Shown: positions 1-11,305 of the stretch, in pieces
How positions within the stretch are numbered: the stretch's first letter is position 1
Layout: each line of letters opens with the position of its first letter
From: Anseranas semipalmata
Lineage: Eukaryota; Chordata; Aves; Anseriformes; Anseranatidae
Length of the DNA: 64,000 nt
Direction of reading: 5' to 3'
Assembly: GCA_013399115.1 (NCBI GenBank)
Contig: VXAA01002996.1
Location: 931,853-995,852, forward strand
Program-made: the position numbers and the translations under genes
Notes under the pieces: model-generated
Told to the model about the DNA's origin: nothing
Seen by the model: only the letters and a program-made list of their open reading frames with translations
Database searches by the model: none

Positions 1-366
1 ACTTACAAAGAATCTTAGTGCAGCTACAGTGTGAATTCACGTTACAGTCAGAACAATCCCATTGGGCCTTCTTAATGTATTGTAGCAAAGCTGAGCATGG
101 TGAATGCGTTTCTTTTTTTTCATGCTATTTTTCAGAGTTATTTTTGAGCCTATATTGACAAGGTTGCAGTTCTGTCCTATGCATGGCACGTTCACTCCAT
201 TCTTACTCAGCAGGGTTAATTGAGACCCAAACAATACCTCTGCTGATCAGAAATCAAAGGCTTGCTTTAGAAACAAAGCCTCCACCCCAAACCTTTTTTG
301 CTGTGTTAAGGCCAAAGGCACCTACATGTTTTCTACTGAAGGCAAGTAACTGGGAGCACGGCTTAC
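1..366 (-). other. WIPF1 intron following coding exon 5
   Basis: This intron sequence runs from the donor at 361-366 to the window edge. I see no exon resembling the WIPF1 C-terminus in any frame, so the remaining exon(s) lie outside the window. Confidence 0.8.
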
Positions 367-579
367 CATCACCTGCATCCTGGAAGCCATTTCGGAGCGC
401 TGATGAAGGTGGTGGTGGCGGCGGCGGCGCTCCTGATCCCGGCCGGTCGGGGGGAAGCGGCGGTCGGGGTGCACCTCTCTGGTTCTCCAGCCCGGCCCGG
501 GAAGGCAGCTGGGGAGCAGCGGGCAAAGCCCTTGAGGTGCTTCCATTCCTGCTGATGGGAGGAGGTGGTGGGAGGGGGC
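367..579 (-). CDS. WIPF1: WIPF1 coding exon 5 (proline-rich)
   Basis: The acceptor (ctccag) is above 579. Exon phase 1 joins the preceding exon's final G to GC, giving R-A-G-P-L-P. The product runs PLPPPPPISRNGSTSRALPA, then APQLPSR, PPLPPDRPGSGAPPPPPPP and RNGFQDAGD. It ends at donor gtaagc (361-366). A second in-frame GT (gtgatg, exon end 373) lies 6 bases upstream. I prefer 367 because gtaagc is the better donor. The following exon, expected to encode the WASP-binding D-E-W-E-S-R-F segment, is not found in 1-366. Confidence 0.93.
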
Positions 580-3500
580 CTGGAGTGAGACAAGAGGCAA
601 GCACACAAACGCCGTTTGCACCAAGAATGGTTCTGCTGTGGTAAGCTGCTGCCCGCGTCCCACGGCCTCCCGCTAACAGAGAGGAGAGGGAGGGCTGGCT
701 GGGGCCCCGAGGACAAGTCACCCCCCGACCCACCTCCCTGCTCTGCAGGGCTCTCTGGGGTGCTGGTCCTTCAACCCACTCCAAATTACATCGGCCACAA
801 CGAGCAGAAGTTACAGCTGGAAGCCAGGGCACTGCGGGAGCCCAGGCCATACCCATCGTCTCTCCGCGTGCCTTCGCAAGGCAGGGCGAGGCGGAGCAGC
901 AGAGCTCTGCCACCCGCACAGGCCCCTTCCCCACCACGGTGGTCCCCTGGGGGCGTCACAGCCAGCGCTGCCGGTGGCACACAGGGGCTTCAGCCCAGGG
1001 GCGGCAGCGTTAAGCAGCAGGGCATCAGCGCTCTCGTTTAGAAACGCCTGTGCTGCGTGCCAGGTTTAGTTGGAGCACATCCACCTCCCGCTAAACTGGA
1101 AACAGACCTCACACGTAGACCTGCATTTCCAGTGTCTGAGCATCGGGGCGGCTGGCAGGGCGACATGAAGGCACAGCCCCATAGGCAGGGGAAAGGTGCT
1201 TCCCCCAGAGGCGCTGGTAAATAAGGGCAGGAGAGGTGCTGCTGCCAGCGAGAGAGGAATCCATGGCTGGGGCAGGAGGAGACTAAGCAGAGGGTGTGGA
1301 GGGCTGTGCACGTCCAAAGGTCTCGCTACCTCTCTGTTCGGCATAGTTGGGCAATTGACAATTATGTTCATTTTCATGAAATGCTTCCTTGTTCTGATGA
1401 AATCTAGTTACAGACGTGCATTTTGAAAAACTTCCAAATAGTTTTGCTTGCTCTCTCTCTAACCCTACCTAAACTCCATCATCTATTTCAAACCGTTGCA
1501 GAACAGTATTTACACTTAGGATTCATAGCTACAGCTTCCTTCTACTTATGAAGTCAGCAGAGAGGCAGTGCAGATTTGCTAAAATCTTCTGCATCAGGAA
1601 AGAGCCAAACAGGAACCTCCTGTGGAAGCAGAGGCCATCCCAGGAGAAGTTCCCAAAGTGTCTGAACAATCACAGCCACTCTCTGCAGCCCGGATCCGTG
1701 CTCCCCCGCCAAACGTGACAAGATTCCTCCGCTTTGCCTGCTGCCCAGCAGGCTGAGCTGGCACCGTGCCGCCCCATGGCGCAACAGGCTGGCGCAAAGC
1801 GAGGTTTGGGGGCTAGCATCTTCTGCAGCAGTGTGGCTGCCGCGTTACAGGGGATCCAGCCTGGATCCAGGAGCTGGAAAGCAACGTGGGTGGCTGTGGG
1901 AGCTCCGTGGAATTCACCTGGGTTGTCTGGGATGGGGTCGGTTTGAGATTATTATTCCAGATTATTATTCCAGAGGATAGAATGAAAGGTGACTCCAGGG
2001 AGCTTCTCAGGGTTGCCTTCCATGCCATGCTTCTCCCTTCCCTATGTCACAGGGCCTGGCTCTTTGTGCCGCAATTCCCTCATCTCCAAACGGAAAGCCA
2101 TTGAGTATTAAGAGTCACAACGTGCAATTCTTAAAAGTTATGAACAATAATTGTCAGAGGACAAAATAAATGATGAAATAACTCGATGGAGACAACTCTT
2201 ATTTTCAGTCTCATTTGAAACCTGCGTATAGCAAGTAATGGCAGTTAGTCACGCTCTAACAACTGCCTCCTATTTAACACCTGTCAGATCGGTCTTTTAT
2301 TAAAATAATTTGTATTTTCATGTAAGCGTTTGTGTCTCCCAACACGTAGAAGGTCGGGCTCCACAAACCTCCGCTCGTGACAACACCGCCATTAACTTAC
2401 ACCGGTTGACTCAGGAAGGGGAACTCTGTCACCTGGCAGAAGCTGGGTACTACGGGGCCCTTGCATTACAGGACGTAGCGGGCAGCCCCCTGCTCGCGAC
2501 CCCTTCCTTAGGGCACTAATTATAACAAAACCTGCCCAGATCCGCTCAAGTGCGTGCGAGTTAGCCGGCGGGGTGCTGCGCGGAGCTGCCCCGGCCACCT
2601 ACCTGCTCGGCTGGGGGGGTCCCTGACGGGCGGCGGGGGCCTCTCGCTGGGCGGGGGCGGCAGGGGTCCGGAGCGGCCGCCCCCGGCGCTGGGCGCGGCG
2701 GGGGGCACCAGGGACAGGTTCCNNNNNNNNNNNNNNNNNNNNNNNNNNNNNNNNNNNNNNNNNNNNNNNNNNNNNNNNNNNNNNNNNNNNNNNNNNNNNN
2801 NNNNNNNNNNNNNNNNNNNNNNNNNNNNNNNNNNNNNNNNNNNNNNNNNNNNNNNNNNNNNNNNNNNNNNNNNNNNNNNNNNNNNNNNNNNNNNNNNNNN
2901 NNNNNNNNNNNNNNNNNNNNNNNNNNNNNNNNNNNNNNNNNNNNNNNNNNNNNNNNNNNNNNNNNNNNNNNNNNNNNNNNNNNNNNNNNNNNNNNNNNNN
3001 NNNNNNNNNNNNNNNNNNNNNNNNNNNNNNNNNNNNNNNNNNNNNNNNNNNNNNNNNNNNNNNNNNNNNNNNNNNNNNNNNNNNNNNNNNNNNNNNNNNN
3101 NNNNNNNNGGCGGCGGCCGAGCGGGCTCCGGGCGGCAGCGCGGGCGGGCGGGCTGCCCCGGGGTCTGCGCAGGGGGAGAAGAGAGAGAGAGAGAGCATCA
3201 GCACCCACGGGAACGGGCCTCCTCCGCCCGGCGGCACGGGCTGCGCTCCAAGCGCACGCTGGGGCCAACGCGCGAGGGGTCGGGGCTGTCACCCAAGAAG
3301 GGCTGGCAGCCACCAAGGCAATGTCTGTCACAGTCACGTAACACTTATGAGGGGTGGCTTGTGGGAGACCCAAGTGACCACCAGGTAACACCAGTGATAA
3401 GGCCCTCGCAGGGCAAGCAATAACGCACAGAGGGGAAAGAAGAAATGCTGGGGAACAAGCATTTCATACTCTCAACCTGAAAGCAAAAGGAGCTGTAGCT

Positions 3501-6500
3501 TTTAGATAGTATTTAACAACTACAGTACAGCCAAAGGCACCTTTCAGCCCTTTCTAGTATCTGTTAGCTAAGGACATACTTGTGTACGTCAGGAAGAAGG
3601 CAGCCAGTCTTGCAGTTGAACAAACACTGTTCTGTTGTGCCAGGAACTTTTGCATTAATACAAGTTCCCAAAATAGACTGTGACACAATAGAAAATACCA
3701 GCTCTGAGAGACTCTTTTGTACAAATGTGCTGAAAAATTATGTTAGTCTATAAAATATGCAAGATTCATAACACTCTATCACCCCTGTTGCCCAGTCCTC
3801 CTTCAACAAGTGCTACATCCTTAGCTTTAGGAAGCTCCCTGGTCCCAGGTCTCCTTTGTTTCAAGGGGCACGGGGCTTTGGGCAGCTGTTTTGCCAGCTC
3901 AAAGAATACAGCGTATGCCCTAGACAAGCCTCCAAGTGCAGCATGTGCACTGGCCAGCTGGGATGCCTCGTGCACTCCCTAAGTGGTAAATCATGCTGTT
4001 GCGGAGCTGACGCAGATGTACTTTCCAAATGGAAAGTAGATCCTTTTTCCTGGTGCACAAGGGAGAATTAATCTGGCATCCTCTTGTGCTTCCCTCTGGT
4101 CCTGCACACCCCCAGCTAAGGCAGAACCTACTCTGCCTGACTCTTCGTTTGCAGGCAGCCACTCAACATTGCTGAGATCTTTAGTTTTCATCAATAATTA
4201 CGAGGAGGTGTGGAAAGAGGAGTCTCGCTTCTCCTTCATAAAACCTAGTATTAAGAATAAAACAAGATTCAAGACAAAAATTTCATTTCCTAAGAGCCTA
4301 ACATATTTGAAGACATTCTCAATCCCCGCAGGTAATTTACTGCTGTAGTATGAAGGTTTTAAGTAATCTGTCATTTAATTGTTTGCACTGAAATGGCACG
4401 GTCTTTCTTACCAGCATCTCGACTCGCAGCAGATCTGAGCTTTGGCATTCCGGCTTGAAAAAGGCCTCCAAGGCCAGGTGGTCCACCACCACCGAAGCTG
4501 CCACCACCGCCGCCGCCACCACCACCAAAACCCCCGCTGCTGCCACCGCCACCTCCTCCAAAGCCACTGCCACCTCCACCAGGTCCTCTGGGTTCTGTTA
4601 GAAAAAAAAAGTCCCCCATGTCATGCAGAGAAGTGAGGCTGATCCTGCAAAGTGCTCTCTTTCATTAGAACAACACTTGTAACTGGGGAAAAAAGGACAA
4701 GCTTTCAAAACACACAAGCAAGCCTTTGTTCAGGTTGGATCATCACAGCTACCACTACCACCACTATTGCACCATGGAAGAGGTGGTGCAATAAACATAG
4801 CTACTGAGTTTTATTAAGCCATCGCTTTCCTTTAGTCTGTTCTGGACTGGAAAGCAGAGAAACAGTCCCTCTGGAGAATTTGGAACTGAAAATGGATTGG
4901 GCCTCTGAGAATATCGTGTTCTCTTTCTTAACATCTGTGTAGCTGCTTCCCATTTCTTCATACCTTTGCTCTCTTATCCTTCACCTCCATCTCTCCATAA
5001 GCAAACCGAAAGACAGGGCAAATGAGGAAAATGGGAAACGAGGAAGGAAGGAGGAAGACAGAGGTGTTCTTCCTCTTGGAGGCATCTTGGGTGATCACCT
5101 CTGGGATTGCAGACCTCTGTCACTATTGATTTCATTGCAACACATCTACTTATTTAAACAAAGCCTCGTGGGGAAAGAGATTTCATTCCTGATTACTTTC
5201 CTGTAGGTCCAGAAACGCAGTGATACGATCATAAGCTGCCAATGTTTCCAATAGGAAGGAGCTATTTTATCAGTCCCCCCTTCCTCTCCCATTTTTCTCT
5301 AATGTCAATATTTCTGCTGACAACACTGAGGCCCTAAAAAGTAAAATGAAAGCGTTTCCACAGTTATAAATACAGGGAAAAGCCTTATTTAGAACATCAC
5401 TGCAAAATGAGCAGGCCCACAGGTTGGGATGTCTGTGGAGATCAGCTCCCCAGTGACGGGCTACATGGCTGAGGATCAATTGCTTAATTTCTTGGCATCT
5501 TGATTTCCACAACTTTGGGTGGGTAAAAATTTCACTGACTTTAAAGTAATTAAAACCCGTAGATGAAAAGCACTTCTAATAATCCCACCCAGAAAAAAGG
5601 AGGAAGAATGCATTGATGGGGGAATGTTTCACATCATCCTTCTCTTTTCTTAAGCATGTTAGCTCAGTTCGGCTCTGACTCATATAGGGTGTGAACCTCT
5701 GGAGAAATGCTGCTACTATGTTTTGGTCTTTCATCATGATTTGTTAATTCATGTAAACAAGATAATAGGCCATATAATTTTAAACTTACTGTTTAGCCCT
5801 CCTTTAAACCCCTTAACTGCTTTTCTCCAGCTCATTTGAATAGCTAGAACGTATAACTTTGCTTTCAGGGATGACACTCGAGTTTAAAGCTAGGTACCTG
5901 ACTGACTGTCGGACTGTGCCTATTTCTTTTAATTCTTATTTAGTCACATTCCTTTTGGCGCTTCCTTCTTTCCTCATCATCTTCCCATCACAGTCCAGCC
6001 TTTAATTGCATGGCTGGACCTGGACTGAGCTGTATCACATTTGCTAATCAGTCTGTGGAAACGTCTCCTCTCCCTAGGCCATAAATGCTGTGCTACCACC
6101 CGTCCCTTGCCCGTCTCCCGTTTCCGTCCTGTCTTCCCGATGCTTTTGCGACATGGGCTTTTCCGGTCTCCTCTTGGCAAGCACCGAGGCATGTGGTGCG
6201 AGCCAGCAGTGGCTCAGCTGGACGGAGACCTCCTCTCCACTCAGGCGAGCTGACTGCTGCCTCGTGCCGGGGCCCCGCCGGGCAGGCCGAGCAACGAGGC
6301 CCCGCCAAAACGATGACAGCCCTGAGTCACACCGGCAGCAGCCGTGCTGCGTGCGGCACCGTGACACCCAGGTGTGGGTCCATTAATAAGCCAATGGTGC
6401 CCTGCTGAGGCTGCCTTTGTTTTTGTGTGCCTTCTCCTCCGTGCTGTCCTCAGTCCTGAAGGGGCTTTGTCTGCCTGAGCCGCTGCAGCTTCTCAGCGGG

Positions 6501-8112
6501 TCTCCTAGTGCGGTTTGCATGGTGGTCTGATTTAAGCGAATGAGAAAGTGAACTGCTTTACCAGAGTGAGCAAACAAATTGGCACTCACATTTCATAAGC
6601 AGTACTTGATTTCTCAGATGACTTAATCCATGCAGAGCAGAATTTATTTTGATATATGCCAATTCTGGGTATTTTGTTTTACCTGCTTCCCCCATGGCAG
6701 TTAATTTGATGATAGATAAAATAATTTTCTACATTCAGATACATAGAGCCGTTCAAATATACAGAAACTCAGACGCACAGAATCATACTTACTGTCTAGA
6801 ATTGGAGCACTTCTGTCATTAGTAACAGTCTTCTTTAGCTTTTTTCCTTTGGTAATATCAGATAATAGAGCATTTCGCCCTGCTTGTTCTGACCTGCTTA
6901 GGGATGGCTTTTCAGTATTCGCCTGCAAAATAAAATTAAAAATGAGGAGATAAAATAAACCTCAAATTCTAACTACAAAGTTCTGCTCACATATGGTAGT
7001 TACCCAAGACCTCAATTTCTGTTTTATCAGCACTAGACTGGGTAGTGTGCCATATCTGGTTTTGTGATAGGTAGCTGGCCTTCTTACTGACTCGAGGCCC
7101 CAAACACTGCTGCTACTCTAACCCACACGATTCACTGGAAACAGAACACTTTTATTCAAATTCATATTTTTTGAATTCAAGAGTCTCTGATTTTTTAAAG
7201 CCAAAGCACATCTGTGGAAAATTGCCATTTTGAAGACTGAACAGGGACAGACAGTTGTAGTGAAACTCAAAATATACAAATTCTGGATAAATCCGAAGAA
7301 AGATGGCGTTTTAGCTACACACATGCACGTGTATATGTGATTACTTCTTCTAGAAAATGGTGGTTCCTGAAAAGCTTTCTAACTTATCAGATCAGCATCA
7401 TGGAAATGTCCTGACGGGTGGTGAGAGTTGCCATGAAGGGACTGAGCACAGAGTCTGTAACCTGGTTATGGTGGGCAGTGAGGGAAAGACTCTTCAGCAG
7501 CAGGGCACAGCCCAGCCCATCTGTGCAACCAGCTAGGGCTTTGGTATCAAAATATTTGAGTACTTCACAACAGCATTTCCAGAAGCCTTTTCTTTCTTGT
7601 CTGCCTGTTGGGGAGCAAACACAGCCCAGGCAGGGGAGGCTCTGTTCCAGCTTAGGCTGATTTAAGCCAGGTCCAATGCAGTCTTACCCACCACGTTGTG
7701 CCAGCAGTAGGTCTTGTACCTTCATGTCACAGGCTGGCTGAGGGAGCTATGCTGGCTAAGAACTACCCTTAAAAAAATTCAAAGATGGGATTGCATTTTT
7801 GCGAGTGAATGTGGCTAGTGACATCCACGTGGGCAGTGAAAGGGAATGGAAGTAACGGTCCTGCTTGCAGGATCAATCAGCTGTAAACAAAATGTAGGAA
7901 AGCTTTCCCCACATACCATGCATACCCTCGGCCATACCTCAGTGTGTCTGTATGTCTCTTTCAACGTGACAAGCAGCAAGGGAGGACAGCGTACACTGTA
8001 CATCCACCTCCTGTAAAACTTACCAAGGCCAGCGTTGGGGGCGGAGGGGGAGCGGGAGGCGGAGGCACAGGCATGGTGGAAGGCTGAGCTCCGGCTGATC
8101 TTGCTAAGAAAC
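367..8112 (-). CDS. WIPF1: WIPF1 (WIP), WASP/WASL-interacting protein, 5' part of the coding region (five coding exons, join)
   Basis: WIPF1 is a proline-rich cytoplasmic actin regulator that binds and stabilises WASP/N-WASP, actin and profilin. The start ATG is at 8074 in a good Kozak context (CCACCATG). Visible protein order: an N-terminal profilin-type polyproline stretch (residues 4-13, with APPPPP); a WH2 actin-binding motif (residues 33-49, LLSDI followed by LKKT); a glycine-rich linker (about 65-105); then proline-rich segments with RSGPLPPPPSERPPPP and SRNGSTSRALP. These match human WIPF1 as I remember it. Five exons join in phase at GT/AG borders: 8112-8024, 6922-6793, 4594-4412, 3164-2603 (containing an N gap) and 579-367. 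The C-terminal WASP-binding segment is not present, so the gene continues off the left edge. Family members WIPF2 and WIPF3 share motifs, but the glycine repeats and the CHRNA1 neighbour favour WIPF1. Confidence 0.95.
580..2602 (-). other. WIPF1 intron between coding exons 4 and 5
   Basis: About 2 kb of intron. The part near 640-1020 is GC-rich without being a clear CpG island. A 13-base unit is tandemly duplicated at 1948-1973 (attattattccag twice). No other gene or recognisable mobile element was seen. Confidence 0.8.
2603..3164 (-). CDS. WIPF1: WIPF1 coding exon 4, large proline-rich exon, interrupted by an assembly gap
   Basis: The acceptor (ctgcgcag, after a CT-rich tract) is above 3164 and the donor gtaggt at 2597-2602. 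The right part (3109-3164) gives D-P-G-A-A-R-P-P-A-L-P-P-G-A-R-S. The left part (2603-2722) gives N-L-S-L-V, then GRSGPLPPPPSERPPPPV and RDPPSRA. Both ends align with the ends of the human large proline-rich exon. Bases 2723-3108 are N. With the gap at its stated length, the two ends are in different frames, so the gap size is only an estimate. The human exon encodes roughly 260 residues from memory, so the real missing part may be longer than 386 bases. Confidence 0.93.
2723..3108. other. Assembly gap (386 N) inside WIPF1 coding exon 4
   Basis: The run of N is flanked by very GC-rich proline-codon sequence on both sides. Codon phase of the flanks requires a true gap length of 1 modulo 3, whereas 386 is 2 modulo 3. 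Confidence 0.98.
3165..4411 (-). other. WIPF1 intron between coding exons 3 and 4
   Basis: This intron begins (on the minus strand) at the donor at 4406-4411 and ends with a CT-rich tract before the exon at 3164. I see nothing else that is recognisable. Confidence 0.8.
4412..4594 (-). CDS. WIPF1: WIPF1 coding exon 3 (glycine-rich linker)
   Basis: The acceptor is taacag above 4594 and the donor gtaaga at 4406-4411. The 183 bases start with two bases that complete a lysine codon (K61) and end on the first base of the next split codon. The product is K-P-R-G-P, then four glycine tracts separated by S/F residues, ending GPPGLGGLFQAGMPKLRS. The glycine tracts are encoded by a CCACC/GCC-like trinucleotide repeat on the plus strand (about 4490-4560), so their length may vary between individuals or species. 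Confidence 0.96.
4595..6792 (-). other. WIPF1 intron between coding exons 2 and 3
   Basis: Intron of about 2.2 kb. A CpG-dense patch lies near 6090-6320. A small imperfect palindrome lies at about 4764-4791 (attgcacc ... ggtgcaat). No coding exon was seen. Confidence 0.8.
6793..6922 (-). CDS. WIPF1: WIPF1 coding exon 2 (WH2 domain)
   Basis: The acceptor is ttgcag above 6922 and the donor gtaagt at 6787-6792. Its 130 bases encode residues 18-60 plus the first base of codon 61. The exon holds the WH2 motif: an amphipathic helix (EQAGRNALLSDI) followed by GKKLKKT, the actin-contacting LKKT element, and then VTNDRSAPILD. These are the most conserved residues of the family. Confidence 0.97.
6923..8023 (-). 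other. WIPF1 intron between coding exons 1 and 2
   Basis: Intron of 1.1 kb between donor gtaagt (8018-8023) and acceptor ttgcag next to 6922. Nothing else is recognisable. Confidence 0.85.
8024..8112 (-). CDS. WIPF1: WIPF1 coding exon 1 (start codon exon)
   Basis: The acceptor (gtgcag) is just above 8112 and the donor gtaagt occupies 8018-8023. The first 38 bases are 5' UTR. Translation starts at 8074 and gives 17 codons: an M-P-V start, then polyproline, ending T-L-A-L in phase 0. A8-P13 (APPPPP) fits the profilin-binding consensus. Because the exon starts inside the 5' UTR, at least one upstream noncoding exon must exist. Confidence 0.95.
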
Positions 8113-8956
8113 CTGCACAGCAAAACACAGAAATGCAAAGACATTAATACATCCATCACCTTTGGGGGTGCTTTCTACTCAGCTACAAACCAACCCTGCA
8201 TCAAGCAGGTTTATCTACTCAATTTTCTAGGACTAAGTAGTCTGTAAAAAGCACTTCACGTTTCCTTGTATGGAAAACAGCTGCATCCTTAAACAGGCAC
8301 TCCCTGCATGATCTCCATAGCCACGCACATCTAGTTTTGCACACATACACAACCCTTGCATACTCTTTGCTATGGCAAGGCACAAAAATGCAATTTGGTC
8401 GCATGCAACAATAAATAACAAAACTGAACTCTGTCTAATCCAACAATCTTATTCCCATGGAAGCATGGCAAGATAATCCCATTGCTGTACCACCAAACTT
8501 TATTTCAAGAAGGTATCATCTCTTTAAGATCATACTCAAAAAGAGATGCTGACTTTTTGAAGCTCTTCAGTGGCTGGAATATAACACCCCCCTACTATTA
8601 TGGGTAGGGTGGAACCGCAGACCTCTAGAAAAGACTCATGCTTCTTCCCCTCTCCCTGCTTGCTCTGATGAAGCCAGACTCCATCATCGCCTCTGAACGC
8701 ACCTTCCTCCTTCTCAGGAGCAGCAAATGCAGCCGTGCTCTGTGCCTTCTTCCCGAGGAGGAAGAGGGAGCAGGCAGCCTGTCCTCAGCCGCCAGCTGCT
8801 GCAGAGGGGAAAGCCTGGCAGCCAGACACCAGCCCTCCCCAGCTTCCCTGTCCAAGACCAGGCTCCTGCTCTTCCCCACCCCACGCAGAACTACCTAGGG
8901 TAATTTGAGGACAGGCATACGCGAGAGATAGAAACTCAGTGGAACAAAATATTAAG

Positions 8957-8985
8957 CCAAAAAAAGAAAAGAAAAGAAAAGAAAA
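8957..8985. repeat. (AAAAG)n simple repeat
   Basis: Several consecutive aaaag units. A poly-T tract follows shortly after, at about 9003-9013. Confidence 0.85.
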
Positions 8986-10978
8986 ATAAAAGCACTAAGG
9001 ATTTTTTTTTTTCAAGTCAAAAGGGCTTTTTGTGGTATTTCAGCACACTGCTATAGTTGGAACCGTGCCTATTGGAGGCTCTGGGGTTTTCCTAATGGTG
9101 CTATGATATTTCAGCAGTTTGGTGTGCTGTCTGCCCCTAAAAATGCTTTTGCTTCAAGAGACCTGCCGACGGGCTGTATGGGACATATGCAGAGCATCCC
9201 ACGTCAGAGGCAAGGACCCAGCAGCAGTTAGCCACTATGAGTATCGTATTTGCACACAACAGGTCAACGTGACAGGAACATGGGTTATTCTCCAGACAAC
9301 CCCACACTGACGTCCCCAGTGCGGTTACTTACAAGAATACCCATCTCTCACTTTCTGAAGTCACTTAATTGGTTTTGATGTAACCAAGGAGAACTACAAT
9401 AACACAGTTTCTGCCAAATGAGCTTCATGTTAGCTACAGCACGCTTAAGAGGTTGAATGAACATTAGGAAAATGTTCAGAATGAAATTAAATTGCGTTTG
9501 CAGTTACTGTTTGAGGTGGGTCACCACCTACAAAGTCTGCAGTGCCTCTGAGATGATCTGTGATACATGTGTTAGAAAAAAATTGGTTAGAAGTACAGCT
9601 GTATCCTGTCAGATGCTCATGCTTTGACAGAATTAGAATATAGTAATAAAGCCACACAAAAAACTGCTGAGCTGCCCTCCTGAGAAGAGAGCTTTTCTAA
9701 AATGAGACTTTAATGGTTTTTGTCTAAAATCTTTGGGGAGAAAAGGACTTGGAAAGGAAATGAGCACATCACCCCTAAGTCTAGCTGACTAGCTAGAAAA
9801 AAAGCAGGAGTTCAGAGAGGCACGAGGCATTACCGCTATCTCTAGTGTGGGGAGGTTTTATTTTCCTCTGCTGCAGAAGCTGTTGCTCTTTCCTGTTACT
9901 GAGAAAGCACGAGCAGAGCAGAGGACAAGCTGACGGACGGACCGACTGACAAAGAGGAAACTGTGTGAAGCCAAGTCTGCGCAGTGCTGTGCAAACACAT
10001 GCAGTCACAAAATCCTGCAAACCGACACAAGTTTTCTCATCCACCCTGCGGGGAGTTACCTCTCCTATGAAAGTGGTGCCAGAGAAGCACAAATTTCAGA
10101 TTTGCAGGACCCGCTTCAATCCGCTTGTATTTCAGAATTCCATATTCCTAGCTCTCAGTCCTTCCATAAAATTCTGCACAGAGCCCTATCCTTTCCTGAC
10201 CTTAGTATCCTAAATTCAGTATTTAAAATCTGAACTCTATTAAAAGAACCAAGACTAATGCTGCTTTGTTCTTCAACTTCCTGTTTAAAAAAATAGTCAA
10301 CAGGAAAATTATTTCTTGCAGCAGACCACAACCATCCTGTTTCTTAACGCAGTCTTTTCACAGCTGCAGTTGTCTCTAGTGTAACAGTGCCAGTAAGCTA
10401 CTTCACCAAGCTTTTAACTCCTTCAACTGTTTAAAACGAGAAAGAGAAACTGCTCTCTGCACTGCTTTGGTAAGACAGTGTCCTGATAACGCACCCTGAA
10501 ATATATATATATATAACGTGCCAAGGGAAAGCTCCCTGAGCAGGGAGGATGAAGTCTGGTTTGTTATCAGACTTTTAAATGAGTTCTGTAAGGCAGCTCA
10601 AACCCGCATGCAGCAAGCAAGCTAACTGGTCTACAAAGAACCTTCTCTAAAAAGCACTATTTTTGCAAATGCTCTAACTTGCCCACCTCTTTGTTTGTTA
10701 AACTGTTGCCTTCTGCATCCTCGTGCTGTTCTTTTCTCCTTTCTTTCCTTTTCACTGGGTTGTTTTAGGTCATTTTTTTAAGGAATTGGCAGAGAATGGA
10801 GGGGAAGCAAGGTAGCACCCCAACGCTGAGCTCTCTAAGGGGAAGCTGCTACCCATGGATGCACCCTGCCTCTCCAGAACCCTCCCGGCACACATTGCTT
10901 GCAGGGGGTAAGAGGGAGAAAGGTACTGTGTGCCTCCTGCTTGCCTGTCCCTTCTTCCAGAGATCTATACTAGACAGA

Positions 10979-11175
10979 CATCTATATATCCATGCATATG
11001 TATATATAGATAGATGCACATATATACATCTCTCTATATAGATGTATAGTTGTAGCTCTTTCTATATATAGAGATCTCTGTACATTTATATACATCTCTA
11101 TATATAGAGATGTGTGTATATATATATATATATATATACACACGTATAGATGTATATATAGGTCTATACTAGATG
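10979..11175. repeat. Composite TA/GATA microsatellite
   Basis: About 200 bases built from tata, tatc, gata and tgta units, with a long alternating TA block (about 11117-11137) flanked by GT and AC steps. The block has many short internal palindromes such as tctatatatagaga. It is probably unstable and polymorphic. It directly adjoins the inverted repeat at 11184. Confidence 0.9.
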
Positions 11176-11183
11176 CGTATCTA

Positions 11184-11305
11184 GTTTCCACTCCTGCCCT
11201 GCCAAGAAAGGATGCCTCCCCGGCGTGCCCGCAGTGACCAGCTGTACACTAGCTAACACCGCTTCTGGTTCTGAAGGGCTTTCTTGGCAGGGCAGGGGTA
11301 GAAGC
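11184..11305. repeat. Inverted repeat with a 27-bp stem and 68-base loop
   Basis: The arms are 11184-11210 and 11279-11305. The inner 18 bases are perfectly complementary (cctgccctgccaagaaag at 11193-11210 against its reverse complement at 11279-11296). Outward pairing continues for nine more positions with two possible G-U wobbles and one mismatch. I cannot assign it to a known element, and no target-site duplication is visible at the ends of the arms. Confidence 0.85.

Noticed and set aside
2554..3423. Long open frames on both strands spanning the N gap
   Set aside because: Most of their length is N. Only the minus-strand WIPF1 exon ends (2603-2722 and 3109-3164) are supported, and they are not in the same frame across the gap as given.
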